Source of the DNA: Protopterus annectens
Taxonomy: Eukaryota; Chordata; Ceratodontiformes; Protopteridae
Length of the DNA: 64,000 nt
Reading direction: 5' to 3'
Assembly (NCBI RefSeq): GCF_019279795.1
Contig: NC_056750.1
Span: 821,801,688 to 821,865,687, forward strand
Shown: in pieces, positions 35,846 to 46,159 of the stretch
Layout of the letters: each line of letters starts with the position of its first letter
Numbering within the stretch: position 1 is the first letter of the stretch
Translations under genes and position numbers: made by a program
The notes under the pieces: model-generated
Database searches by the model: none
Told to the model about the DNA's origin: nothing
The model's input: the letters and a program-made list of their open reading frames with translations, nothing else

Positions 35846-36752
35846 CTATTGTATAGTTTGTTTATTGGCAGGAGTCCACCAGACTGGTTTCCTTTTCTTG
35901 GAGGAGTGAGTCTTGGTTTTGCTTGGGATGGCATGATCCATGCATTCTTGTAGGTGCCCATAGAATGCCTTACTAAAGGATTTTGCAGCTTGGACAGCAT
36001 TATCCTTCAGCATGGGGGCTTTGAAACTTTCCACCTCAGTCTTAAGTAACGTGAAGTTTGCTTTTGAAAAGTTTTTCACAGTGGTTTCCTTGTCCGGAGG
36101 TGGGGGCGGAATGTGGCTATCCAAAGTGATTTGTTTATGGTTAGATCTAACCAGCGAGGGGTTGACCTCTGGTGTGGAACACCAGTCGCCCATGTTGGTG
36201 ATGACCAGGTCCAATATGTTGTCACCTCTGGTGGGAGTGTTGACCAGTTGAGCCAGGGCATTTGAGTTTATAAAATTCTAGGAAATGTTGGGCAAGGGAG
36301 TTAGTACTTGAGTAGTTCTCCCAATTAATGTTTGGGTAATTGAAATCACCCAATATTAGGGTGTTTGGTAGGACCTTTATGTTTCCCAGTGTTTCCAGAA
36401 ATGCGGAATGGGGGTCCTGGGACATGGTGGGTGATCTGTAGCAAGCTACAATATGAATTGCAGTTTTGCCCATTGTTAGTTGCATGTGGATGATCTCTGA
36501 AGCATCATGCTGTGCCACTAACCTGGTGGTGTGGTTATCCTTGATGAATATGGATATGCCCCCTCCTTTTATGTCTCGGTTCGGGTTCTGTGGCCAAAAT
36601 GTATGGTATGAGTTGTAGCCTTGTAGTGCTGGGGTGCTCTCTGGAGCCTTAAACCAGGTTTCTGTTACTGCACATATATCAATTTTCTCCATACTGAGGA
36701 GTGCCTTGAGTGCGTGCATTTTGTGGTTTAGACTTCTGACACTGAGTAGCAT
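35846..36752 (-). pseudogene. LINE-B copy 4 AP-like endonuclease
   Basis: Minus strand: MLLSVRSLNHKMHALKALLS, then ICAVTETWFKAPES (catalytic Glu in TETW), GGGISIFIKDN, IVACYRSPTMSQ, LILGDFNYPNINW (catalytic Asp/Asn in GDFN), and in a second frame ILDLVITNMGDW and LVRSNHKQITLD (SDH box changed to SNH). These are the apurinic-like endonuclease blocks that nick target DNA for target-primed reverse transcription. A frameshift near 36,240 and the D-to-N change make it inactive. Confidence 0.82.
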
Positions 36753-36824
36753 TACCCTCAGTTTTTTGCTACTTGTGCTATTTACGGTGGTGGGTTTGTC
36801 TTTTGAGCCTTGCCTAAAAAGGCA

Positions 36825-37793
36825 CTATGGGGGTGGAAGAGCCTTGGCCAGTATTCGAAAGTCTAAGGGTGACAGGTGCCAGCTGTCTCTAGTGAAGCAG
36901 CGTGGTTTGTCGAGCATGTCATCCCATGCGGACAGACACTGGATCCCCTTTGAATGACACCAGAAATGTAGCCAATTGTTGAAATCGAGAATTTTTTCTT
37001 TATACGGTGGTATTATTCTTGGTGAGGGCAGGATGGTACTCAGGGTCAGGGTCATACCGGCCTGGGCTATGTGATCAGAGAGCTCTTCCATGTCTCTTTT
37101 CATGTAGTCCAGTGAGGTACGGCTCAGGTCATTCACACTAACATGGACAATGGCAGAGTCATATTTATACTTGTTCTGGAGTGACCTGATTGCTTGTGTT
37201 ATGTGGCAGATCCTGGCACCAGACAGGCAGCTAACAGTAACCTTCTCCTTATTCAGCCTAGTGAGTGGGACGTCAGTGTACCTGATTCACCCTAGTGAGT
37301 GGGACGTCAGTGTACCTGACTATAGAGTCAACTATTACTAGTATGTTGGGTATGTTATTTTGCCTTAAGGGCTGTGATTGCATGGCACATGGGTTTTGTA
37401 AAGTATGTGCTTCATGGTTTGTGTTGGGGGGTGGAGGTTGCTTGAATGTTTACCTTGGAGGTCTCTGTTGCTTTTGCAGATTTTTATTTAGAGCCTCCGA
37501 GTATGTTTTCATGTATTTATGTGTGTTTTTTGCTTGTGCTGGTTTAATGGGTCTATGTGAGACTGGTGGTGTGATGCAAGTATTTCCCCTTCTCCTCTTG
37601 ACTGTCTGATCCAGTCTTGGGTTGAGAGCTTAGCCTCCAGTTTGGCTGTATAATTGCATCTCTTGCATGTATTAGTGTTTGGTGGTAGGAGGAAAGGGTT
37701 GTCTATGTACATGAGGCAGTTGTAACATTGCCTCAAAATGCCCAGATTCACCAGTTGGACTGGAGAGTACACCTGAAACTGCCCTTTGGACAT
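36825..37793 (-). pseudogene. LINE-B copy 4 ORF1 (zinc-binding region plus SGNH esterase)
   Basis: N-terminal part (37,793-37,509) has two CxxC pairs, CYNC and CKRC, about 20 residues apart, resembling a small zinc ribbon. The esterase region starts near 37,345 with ILVIVDSIVRYTDVPLTRLN: the canonical GDS nucleophile block reads VDS, so the Gly is lost but the Ser kept. It continues with IVHVSVNDLSRTSLDYMKRD and ends with DSWHLSPLDFRILAK (Asp-x-x-His). Frame breaks lie between the parts, and there is a 44-bp local duplication at 37,254-37,341. Known from CR1-group ORF1 proteins; the function in retrotransposition is unclear. Confidence 0.75.
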
Positions 37794-37800
37794 GCCTGGA

Positions 37801-39118
37801 TAGGTACAGTGAACTGTTTTACTGGATGGCTGGTAAGGTCGAATAGAGAGCCTTGACCTTCTGTAATGTACAGGAGGGTCAAGTACTAGGATTTACAAGT
37901 GCTTGCTTTGGGTTTTGAGCAAGTGCCGGGCTGAAAAATGAATGGCTTGAGTGCTTAAGTTGAAAGTTTGTCTAGTTCCAAGGGAAAAATTGAAGAGGAG
38001 ACTTTATGGAGCCGGGAATAGTTTTACCCTAGCTAACAGTCTCTGCCCAGCGTGCAAAACCTGGCAAATGCGGTATTTATAGCAGGGAAATGAAAGAGAT
38101 AGAAATTAGCCCAAAACGGCCAATAAATTTCAAATTTCTGTGCTGAAACGACTCCTCCAGGGACAGATAGGCTGCTCAAAGCTCCCCTCTCTCACAGGTG
38201 AGCAGAGAAATTTCCTTCTATCCAAGTAAGGTATGGGCAAACACAGAGATTTGTAACACAGCTTTGAATTCAGCACTAATCTGAAAACTGGACTATACTA
38301 GCTTAGAACGGCAGGAAAACAAGTATATTTTTTTTTGTTTTTTTTTCAGAAAATAAAGCAGATACAATAAAAAAAAAAAAACACTTTAAATGCACAGAAA
38401 AGGATACTTATTGTTATATATCGCAGATCAGAGTTGTAGTCAATGCCCCTAGTAATAAAGTAGGAAGAAATCCAAATACAGTAAAAGCAGATGAATAAAT
38501 GAATTTTTTTAATATAAAACAATAGAAAATGTACAAACTGATTTAAACAAGTTACCCAATTAACCAGAAAAAAAGCTCAAATCTGAGCCCTGTTCCAGCA
38601 GTCTTCAGACAAGTTCTAACTGCACACTCCTGCTACTAGGTTGGAGGGGAACCTTCTCCAAAAAAGATGGACTGTATCAGTTCTCAAGTTATACAGAGGT
38701 AGATTTAGCAGGCCTGAATCTGGTCCTATGTTACAGCAACAAGGCACACCAATTTCAGAAAGAAACTGTTCTAATAAGCTGGCACAATAAGCCTGTGACC
38801 AGAAATTCCCAGCTGAGAAGGGCAGAATCCAGCCTCTCCTCCCACAAGAGTGCAGACCACAAAACTTCTTAATGTAGAATAACTGGCCTGAAGCCCAAGT
38901 GCTTAAACCAGAACTAATGCACTTTTAGAATAGCAGACACTGAGCCCTCAATCAGCAGTTCCCAACTTAGAAGGATGTAAGCTACCTGTCCTGCCACAAC
39001 AGTGCAGACCACAAACCTTAATGTAAAACAACCGGTATGACACCCAAGTGCTTAAACCAACAGTTACAATTTAATCAGACTACTACCAAGTAGCAATAAC
39101 TGCAGCAAAATAAATAAA
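37801..39118. other. Unassigned DNA inside PLE-1, with ~149-bp tandem pair
   Basis: No coding frame recognised. 38,760-39,060 contains two diverged head-to-tail copies of a ~149-bp unit (shared words GTGCAGACCACAAA, AAGTGCTTAAACC, with the latter at ~38,896 and ~39,045). 38,325-38,520 is A/T-homopolymer rich. Confidence 0.45.
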
Positions 39119-39361
39119 ATTGAGTTGTTGTTGTTGTGTCTTTCAGCTTTTCCCGGTTAGGGGTCGCCACAGCGGAACTCCGGTCCGCTAATGATTGGTA
39201 GTTGATTTTTACGTGCCGAGTTACCAGCCCTGATGCACAACCTTCAACAAAGGTATGGCCATTCACACATGTCTCCACGCAGAAGACACTCTAGCTGAGA
39301 ATCGAACCGGACAGCGTCTTACTGTGAGGCAACATCGCTACCGCAGCACCACCACCGCGGG
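39119..39361 (-). mobile_element. SINE-2 variant, minus strand
   Basis: Minus-strand head GGTGGTGCTGCGGTAGCGAT with a consensus-like B box GGTTCGATTC, body with GGGCTGGTAACTCGGCACG, tail CCGCTGTGGCGACCCCTAAC and (CAA)n end. Flanked by AAATAAATAAA-type sequence on both sides, probably the target-site duplication. Lacks the V-SINE core seen at 17,940. Confidence 0.82.
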
Positions 39362-39534
39362 TAAATAAATAAATGAAAAGCAAAATAAAGGACGACGAAA
39401 CACAAATACATACTAATATTCTCCAATTGCTGTGAATGACATTCTTGATGTAGTAAGCTGTTACTAGTCACATTTTTATAACTAATGACAGACCCCAACG
39501 TGCATGTTTGTTCACTCTTGAATACCTCTGACTC

Positions 39535-39590
39535 TAATTGCATCACTATCACATCACTATCACATCACTATCACATCACTATCACATCAT
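39535..39590. repeat. 11-bp tandem repeat (CATCACTATCA)n
   Basis: Four to five exact copies of an 11-bp unit inside PLE-1, just 3' of its RT region on the element's strand. Confidence 0.9.
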
Positions 39591-39622
39591 CTAGTTACAT
39601 CACTAACACAAGTTAACTTAAA

Positions 39623-40350
39623 TCATTCCATACTGTCATTTAAAACATTCATAAACAACTGGAATTGGTCCACTTCTCCTACCCACACAAAAAACAAATC
39701 AATAAAATGGCAATAATGCTTAACATGATTATAACCTGAAAGTTTACTCAAAATCTGTGTCTCCCAATAATTCATTACCAAATTTGTATAATTTGGTGCC
39801 ATCCTAGCTCCCATCACCACCCCTCTGGTCTGTATAAAAGAATCCCCACTGAAACCAAAAAAACTGTTGTTAAGTATATACTCAATGTACTCAGGCATGA
39901 ATTTATGTTCCTCCACTTCATGTTCCTCACTGTGGACTAGCATGTATCCTACCCATTCCATACCTACATCATGTGGGATACACGTATACAACGATGTAAC
40001 ATCTACAGCTACCAACAAATCTTCTGCTCATTCTTTGTCTCCAATTTTGATTAAAAAGTCATGTTTGGCATCCTTATGTATTTTTGGTATTCCAAATAAA
40101 TTCCCAATTTTGGGATGAACCACTTGAAAAAGAGAAAACATAGTATCTGAAATGACACCTCCCATCAGGTTTTCATTCAACCACTGATCATTATACCTGT
40201 AAGCTTTATAAAAACTACTGTTAGTAACCTGCTTGTACTACAGCTCACCCTGCAATAACATGCATCTGCTGCTGACATATTCATCTCTATTGACTACAAC
40301 CATACCCCTTCTTTGTCTGCTTTCATTACTCTAATGGAGTTATCCATTTT
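39623..40350 (-). pseudogene. PLE-1 reverse transcriptase
   Basis: Minus-strand Penelope RT blocks: SIRVMKADKEG (~40,310; canonical IxKADKGGG), VAVDVTSLYTCIPHDVG (motif A, Asp present), FFGFSGDSFIQTRGVVMGARMA (split view of the QxxGxAMG block), NLVMNYWE, and HYCHFIDLFFVW, where Penelope proteins have YIDDxFxxW. Here the first Asp of the DD pair is Ile, so polymerisation would fail. A stop after the ADKEG block is also present. Family identity is firm from the SLYTxIPH and GxxxAP blocks. Confidence 0.82.
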
Positions 40351-41114
40351 AATAAAATTGAAACATTTTCTTTCTTCTGTTGACAAATTTATTACATAAC
40401 AAACCCCTAATCTCCCTCTCACAAACTTTTCTGAAGGTTTTTATAACCGGATGCAAAGCGGGGTTGTACACACCAGGAACCACCAGTTTCCCATCACATA
40501 CTTTATTTCTGTTTTTATCTCCAAAAATAAACCTTAAGTTTAAGTTACGGGTGTAGCCCTTCAAGTCAATAATTGTCTGTACTATATGCGATCTACAAGA
40601 TGCTACAAATGAAAAGTCTTTCCTTAAAACATTAAGTTATTTTTCCAAAAAATGTCTGTTGGACAAATTAAATATTTTAAAGTCTTTTGGCATTACCTTT
40701 TGTGTAAAGGTGCCCTGTTTGGCCTGTAATCTGTTGGCCTCAGAAACATAGGATATGTCCTCTGTGCTTTCTGTTGGCTCACAGAAATCACTCTGTCCCC
40801 TTTTGGAAGTCTCTGAATGTTGTCCTCCATATATCCATTGCTCGCCACTGCAGAATAACTCGAGTGGCTGACATTCCCTTCCTCTCCCCTCTCTTCTAAT
40901 CTTTTGGGCTGTTGAGGGACAAAAAAGTTTTTTCTTGTTGAAAGGAAGTTGTTCTGGACCCACTAGTGCATGGTTCATTGCGCCGAGACTCTTTACTTCC
41001 TGGACTGTTCTCCTCTGAATGCGCATTAATGTCATCACCTTCCCTTAAGGGGGACCACACTTTTTCTTCATAAAAAATGTCATCTTTTTGTATTTTCTTT
41101 TCCTTGCGTTTATG
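40349..41114 (-). pseudogene. PLE-1 N-terminal (pre-RT) region
   Basis: Minus-strand broken frames upstream of RT: a Lys/Glu/Ser-rich N-terminus (KRKEKKIQKDDIFYEEKVWS, ~41,100), an NLSNRHFLEK segment (~40,660), and LNLRFIFGDKNRNKVC with CEREIRGLLCNKF (~40,520-40,390). This matches the region preceding RT in Penelope proteins in position only; I recognise no catalytic motif. Confidence 0.5.
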
Positions 41115-41510
41115 AAACAAATTAAAGCTAATTGGTCACATAGGTTGTATGAATGCCACATGGCTGAGACTTTTTTGGTAAAAATACAAAACATTTTTTT
41201 AAAGCATTATCGAATGATACATTTATTTTAATGAAATAATTGGTTTTCTTTAATGTTCTAGGAACAGATAAACAAAAAAAAGACTTTTCTTATTTAACTT
41301 GGAGTATACTTTCTCTGGCCAGAAAAATGATTTCTAAGAACTGGAAATCATCCTCAGAAATTAAATTTGAAGACTTTCTTATTCTTCTACAGGAAGTTGC
41401 AATTAGAGAAATCAAAGTGAAGGAAGGAAAAATCTATCTAAACAAATTAAAGACTAATCCTTGTGTACTTCATCTACTTAATTATTTGGACTGTTGTTAG
41501 GATTGTTTTG
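41115..41510 (+). mobile_element. AT-rich L1/Tx1-like LINE, segment 3 (C-terminus)
   Basis: After the Penelope target duplication the L1-like frame resumes with SHRLYECHMAETFLVKIQN, providing the His and Cys that complete the zinc motif begun by CWRC at 32,665-32,676. It continues into VLGTDKQKKDFSYLTWSIL and ARKMISKNWKSSSEIKFEDF (41,262-41,380), ending near 41,500 (NYLDCC, stop). The C-terminal ARKxIxxNWK block is typical of L1-group ORF2. Confidence 0.8.
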
Positions 41511-42478
41511 TTTCAATTACTATTTTGCTGGTCTCAGGCTTTTGTACATATATATATATATATTGTAAACAGTTACAATTTTAATAGTTCTTTAAAACAA
41601 TGATCAATCATATTTCTACTCTGTATTATGTTTAAAGTTTATGATTTATCTTTTTTTTCAAAATTTTAATTAAAATATTGCAGAAAACAATGAAGTTATT
41701 ACCTCACAGTTCAAATGTTTATATCTCTAGGACCATATTACTGTCAAACTATGAACTGCAACCTGTTCACCATGAAGTAAATATTATTTTTGTAATGATG
41801 AATAAATCTTAATAATTGAGTCATTTCTTATAGTTATTCAATTTTGACTTATTAGCAAATTTGAGTGATAAATCACTAGTGTTTCATTTTAATGATTCTG
41901 TTAATAATTATATATATTTTTAATTTTATTACTCTCTGGAAGTTTGATTACTTTTAATGCATTTGATTCTACATTAGGTCTTGTTCACATATTGGTTGTC
42001 TGCATTCCATCGGTTTAATTTTATTAGTATGCCTTTATTGTCAGGGGTTTCACTACTTTTTAAGCAAAGGAGCAACTGCAGGCTTTTCTTTCTTTTTATC
42101 CTCTAAAGTTGCCCGTACCAGTTGTTTTTACATAAAAAATGGGTATATCTATGTGAAATCTAGCCTGTACCTGCAGGCTTCATAAACATGGGCATATCTA
42201 TGTGAAATCTAGCCTGTACCTGCAGGCTTCATGCCACTCGGGGTTTCTGTGATTCATTGTCTAAGACTAAACTGGATCAGATTATCTCTTAGCATTTAAA
42301 TGAAGAAGATCAAATTTAGATGTAGCAATTCAGCTGAACATGTTGTGGTTGGAGCAGCAAACAAGGAGTGTGTCCTCCTCTTGCTGATATACCACGTAAT
42401 TGAGAGTACAAGGATATTTTTTCAGGAGTTCACTGACTTTCTTCTCTCTGTGGTGCTTTGGTTCCCCTAGCAGCTCAT
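41511..42478. other. AT-rich DNA, no gene; one 49-bp duplication
   Basis: Probably 3' UTR of the L1-like LINE then unassigned DNA. A 49-bp unit containing ATCTATGTGAAATCTAGCCT is duplicated at 42,141-42,189 and 42,190-42,233. A short (TA)n lies near 41,550. Confidence 0.5.
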
Positions 42479-42933
42479 TTATTTATTTATTTATTTTATT
42501 TTACATTTGTTAACCGGGCTAGTCCAACTGGATACATGTCCATTTTCAGTGGAGGCCCGAGGAGAAAAGCTCCACTATCTAATGCAAAGTAACAAAAGTA
42601 CATTCTAAGTACATAGGCAGTTTAAGCTGCACTATCTAATGCATAGTAACAAAAGTACATTTAAAGTACATAGGCAGTTTAAGACACAACTAAAACAGGC
42701 ATTCAAAATACATAGGGAATTAGAGACACATCTAAAACAGGCATTTAGGCAAGTTTTTCAGTAAGAGTATTCAAAAATATTAAATCTCTTCAGTACAGAT
42801 ATATACAATAAAGACATAAGTAATTAAGTAGTTTGAAGGCTAGAAAAGAGTAGAAAATACTAGTTTGTAGTTAATAGAGTCAATTTCTTAGGTAGAAATG
42901 AAAAGAGAGATGGAGAGGGTAGGCGGTATGTGT

Positions 42934-45150
42934 TCAGCTAGGGAAATTGCATGAGCAAAGCCAGTGATTGGTTAGAAAATGTTTTAGTTGAGTTTTAAAT
43001 AGAGTGATAGAAGTTTGGGCTATAAGGTCTGGAGGAAGTTGATTCCAAATTTTACCAACTGAGTTGGAAAATATAGAGTCACCTGCTGTATTCTTTGCTA
43101 GAGAAGTTTGAATCAGTAATTTATTGGAGGAGCGAAGGGTTTTTAGGTTATTGTAAGGTTTTATCAGAGTAGAGAGCATAGGTATATTTTCTGGGTGGTG
43201 AAGGGCTTTATGGGCAATTGTAAGTTGGTAGTATTGAATTAGGTGAGGTAACTCAAGCCATCCTAGGTTATGGAGGTTCAGGCAGTGATGTGTTTTATAT
43301 GGAGAGGCAGTGGCAAATTTGGCAATGTTGTAGTAGGCTGTTGTAAGCCTGTTGATGTTATGTTTAGAAAGATTAGTATAAATGGGGGATGCATATAGTA
43401 GAGTAGAGAGAAGATATGTTCTGGCTATGGTAGTTCTTGCTTCAGGTGTTAAGAAGGATTTGATTCTGTAGAGAGAACCTAATTTTCTATTAGTTGCTTT
43501 TATGATAGAGTTTATATGTGCATCAAATTTGAGTAAGTTGTCAATGGTAACTCCTAAAAGTTTGGTTGTTTGGTCGGGAGAGATAAGGGTGCCATTGTTA
43601 GAAGTGAGTGTGAAACTAATAGGGGGAGACAGGTGTGTGGGTGAAAAGAGGAGAAGTTTAGTTTTCTTAGGGTTTAAGAGAAGGCAGTGATTGGAGAACC
43701 ATCGTTCAATGGTGGTAAAAGTTTTTTGAGTAAGTGCGTGGAGGTCAGCTTGTGTTGTGGCAGAGCAGATGATGGTGGTGTCATCGGCGTACTGAATGCA
43801 AGTGGTTAGTGGGGTGGCAAGATTCAGGTTGTTAATAAAGATGGAAAATAAAAGAGGACCTAAGATCGAGCCCTGAGGTACTCCTAAAGTGGTGGGGAGA
43901 AGTTCGGAAAGATTGTTGTTCCATAAAACAGCTTGTTTCCGATTCTGAAGATAGGAAGTAAACCAGTTTAAGGCAAGATTATTGAGAGACAGAGATTTTA
44001 AACAATGTAGGAGGAGTTGGTGGTTCACCATGTCAAAGGCTTTTGACAGGTCAACAAAGAATGCTGATGAAAGAAGATTGTTATTCCGGTTTATATTAAT
44101 AGAGTCTATGAAGGATAATAAGGCTGTGGTGGTGCTATGGTAGGGACGAAAGCCATGTTGGCAAGTAGCTAGGAGATTATTAGATAGGAGGTGATTTAAA
44201 AGCTGTTTGTGGATGCATTTCTCCATTATTTTAGCAATAGGAGATAGCAGTGCTATAGGGCGGTAGTTAGAGTATTCAAATGAATCGCCCCCTTTGAAGA
44301 GAGGGATGATGTGGGAGATTTTCCAGAGTGAGGGTATAGTACTTTCTTTTATGGTTCTGTTGATTAGAATATAGATAGGGTAGGCAATAGCTTTAGCACC
44401 TAGCTGGAGATATTCAGCCGGCAATTTGTCAGCTGAGGGGGTTGAGGGTTTGAGCTTCTGAAGTAAGTGTAGAATATAAGAGATTGGTATGGGTTTAAGC
44501 AGAAATGGAGGTGGAGTGCAGCTAGTGTTCCCTAGTAATGAGGGGTCTGGGCTTTGTTGGTTGGCCAGTTTAAGTATGGTTGATGTAAAGAAGTTATTAA
44601 ATGCATTAGCTGTTTGTAGGGGAGAGTCAGGGCAGGAGCCGAGTGGGTTGGGAGTTTTGACCTTGCCAGGGGATAGTAGTGAATTAATTGATTTCCAAAA
44701 TTTTTGTGGTTGGTGGTGGGAGGGTTGCTGTAGCTGGGTATAGTAGTTCTTTTTATCCTGTATGATAGCAAGCTTAGTCATGTTCCTTTTTTGTTTGAAG
44801 CTAAGGTGATCAAAAGAGTCTTTAGTGGTTCGCCATTTAGTCCAGGCTTTATTCCTACTAAGGATAAGTTGTTTGGTGTTGGTTGTAAGCCATGGAGCTG
44901 ATTTAGATTTCATTCGTATAGAACGGGTGGGGGCATGATGATCGAGAATAGTAAGAAAGGTATTATTAAAGTGGTTAACAGCTTCATCTATTGGGAGAGT
45001 TTTTAGAGGTGCCCAGTTGATTAAGCTGAGTTCATTTTGAAAGTGTTGATGGTTAAAGTGTTTTTTGCTGCGAGATAAGCGAATTAGGGGGGATGTTGTT
45101 AGATGAGTTTTGTGCCTAAGGATGTATGTGAGAGTGGTCACTAAGGTCAT
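42934..45150 (-). CDS. LINE-A reverse transcriptase (C-terminal part of split ORF)
   Basis: 738 codons open. Residues ~1-160 are the endonuclease/RT linker; RT follows: KISHIIPLFKGG (~277-288), SNYRPIALLSPIAKIMEK (294-311), FFVDLSKAFDMVNH (motif A, D367), LGVPQGSILGPLLFSIFINN (422-441), QYADDTTIIC (motif C, YADD 454-457), LLLNPKKTKLLLFSPT, and LLGVTIDN. A C-terminal domain ends with FSNSVGKIWNQLPPDLIAQT. All three catalytic Asp residues are present. The first in-frame ATG at 45,150 is probably not the true start: the preceding frame (45,116-46,159) overlaps it by 35 nt and supplies the endonuclease, so one indel near 45,125-45,140 split a single ~1,070-residue protein. It copies LINE RNA at the target site. 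Confidence 0.88.
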   Translation of the reverse strand: MTLVTTLTYILRHKTHLTTSPLIRLSRSKKHFNHQHFQNELSLINWAPLKTLPIDEAVNHFNNTFLTILDHHAPTRSIRMKSKSAPWLTTNTKQLILSRNKAWTKWRTTKDSFDHLSFKQKRNMTKLAIIQDKKNYYTQLQQPSHHQPQKFWKSINSLLSPGKVKTPNPLGSCPDSPLQTANAFNNFFTSTILKLANQQSPDPSLLGNTSCTPPPFLLKPIPISYILHLLQKLKPSTPSADKLPAEYLQLGAKAIAYPIYILINRTIKESTIPSLWKISHIIPLFKGGDSFEYSNYRPIALLSPIAKIMEKCIHKQLLNHLLSNNLLATCQHGFRPYHSTTTALLSFIDSININRNNNLLSSAFFVDLSKAFDMVNHQLLLHCLKSLSLNNLALNWFTSYLQNRKQAVLWNNNLSELLPTTLGVPQGSILGPLLFSIFINNLNLATPLTTCIQYADDTTIICSATTQADLHALTQKTFTTIERWFSNHCLLLNPKKTKLLLFSPTHLSPPISFTLTSNNGTLISPDQTTKLLGVTIDNLLKFDAHINSIIKATNRKLGSLYRIKSFLTPEARTTIARTYLLSTLLYASPIYTNLSKHNINRLTTAYYNIAKFATASPYKTHHCLNLHNLGWLELPHLIQYYQLTIAHKALHHPENIPMLSTLIKPYNNLKTLRSSNKLLIQTSLAKNTAGDSIFSNSVGKIWNQLPPDLIAQTSITLFKTQLKHFLTNHWLCSCNFPS

Positions 45151-46159
45151 CTGGGAGGGTACCTGTTGAGTACTTTTGTTGGGGAGTATTAGTCAGGATC
45201 CCGTCGAGTATGGTTTCTTTGTTATTGCTTTTATTTGTTCTAGTTGTGGAGTTGATGGTTTGATGAAATCCGTGTAAGTTAATAATGGTAGATGGATTAG
45301 CTTGTTTGCATAAGTTCCAATCAATATTAAAGTCGCCTAGTAGTATTGTTTCTTGAGGGAAATTTATTGAAAACCAGTTTAGTAGGTCTTCTAATATGGG
45401 GGGATTGTTGCCTGGGGGAAGATAAGTGCAGATGATATTAATAGCCTTGTGTGAATTTAGGGAGAGTTTGGAAATAATTAGTTCAGCATTAGAGTCATGT
45501 GGTGGGGTAAGGGCTGATTTATTTATTTCCAGTCCAGTTTTGAAGAGTATGGCTACTCCTCCCCCTTTTTTATTAAGACGGTCTTGTCTTAGGATGTTAT
45601 AGCCAGGGGGGATAATTTCATTATCCTTTATTGTGGGTTTAAGCCAGGTTTCAGTAAGACAGAGAATGTCATACTGCTGGACTTCGAGTAGAGCATGAAG
45701 AGCAGGAAGTTTGTTACATATGCTACGGATGTTTAGATGAGCTATTGTAAGGGATTTGTGAGGTTTAGTTTGTGGTGTAGGCATGGGATTCAGTGTTTGG
45801 GAATTAGGGGATGGTATGTTTGTGTTAGGGCCTGGGTTGGGGTGGATGTCCCCATAAATTAAAGATAAACCATGAATAAGGTTAGTTAGTTGTGAGGGTT
45901 TGATGCAGTACCAGTGTTTTGTAAGTTGAAGAATAAGGTATTTGATGTGTGACAGGCGATGATATTTAGGTTCAAGATATGAGTTGCTGTATATGGGACA
46001 GCTATGGTTTGTGAGTGTGGTTGTGGGGGTAGCTAGGGTATGTTTGTGTGGAGTACAAAAGGTTGAATTTAAAGGTTGCTTATAGTAGGTTATGAGATAG
46101 GTAGAGGTAAGAATAGTTAGAAGAGTTATTAGTAGGAGAGGAAGGTGCGTGTTGGACAT
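45116..46159 (-). CDS. LINE-A endonuclease (N-terminal part of split ORF) with 2A-like motif
   Basis: 347 codons, ATG at 46,159. A hydrophobic stretch (residues 7-26, LPLLLITLLTILTSTYLITY) is followed by GDIHPNPGP at 103-111, a 2A-like motif except that the usual Glu is His. The endonuclease follows: HLNIRSI (N143), CLTETWLKP (E170), GGGVAILFK, CTYLPPG, ILLGDFNIDWN (D276, N278) and DDLSDHS (340-342). All catalytic landmarks are intact. The frame ends five residues after SDHS at the frameshift into the RT frame. It nicks genomic DNA to prime reverse transcription. Confidence 0.86.
   Translation of the reverse strand: MSNTHLPLLLITLLTILTSTYLITYYKQPLNSTFCTPHKHTLATPTTTLTNHSCPIYSNSYLEPKYHRLSHIKYLILQLTKHWYCIKPSQLTNLIHGLSLIYGDIHPNPGPNTNIPSPNSQTLNPMPTPQTKPHKSLTIAHLNIRSICNKLPALHALLEVQQYDILCLTETWLKPTIKDNEIIPPGYNILRQDRLNKKGGGVAILFKTGLEINKSALTPPHDSNAELIISKLSLNSHKAINIICTYLPPGNNPPILEDLLNWFSINFPQETILLGDFNIDWNLCKQANPSTIINLHGFHQTINSTTRTNKSNNKETILDGILTNTPQQKYSTGTLPDDLSDHSHIHP

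Larger units (their letters stand above)
33885..37800 (-). mobile_element. LINE-B copy 4 (CR1-type), near full length
   Basis: About 3.9 kb on the minus strand with ORF1, endonuclease, RT and 3' tail all present in order; the reference copy for this family in the window. The 3' tail reads TAGGTTCATAGGTACTAGGC on plus at 33,889. It is inserted in PLE-1. Several single-base breaks split each domain. Confidence 0.85.
32692..41114 (-). mobile_element. Penelope-like element (PLE-1) with nested LINE-B and SINEs
   Basis: Bounded by an exact 15-bp duplication AAACAAATTAAAGCT at 32,677-32,691 and 41,115-41,129. Minus-strand order from its 5' end: N-terminal/pre-RT part (41,110-40,350), RT (40,330-39,623), then nested insertions, linker (~33,750-33,880), GIY-YIG endonuclease (33,600-33,316), C-terminus (33,373-33,152), and a hammerhead-like core near the 3' end. 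Removing the nested LINE-B (33,885-37,800), SINE-1 (33,611-33,746), SINE-2 (39,119-39,361) and unassigned 37,801-39,118 leaves roughly 3 kb, in the usual Penelope range. Decayed throughout. Confidence 0.85.

Noticed and set aside
44489-44743. Small plus-strand frames inside LINE-A
   Set aside because: Antisense shadows of the RT frame without domains.
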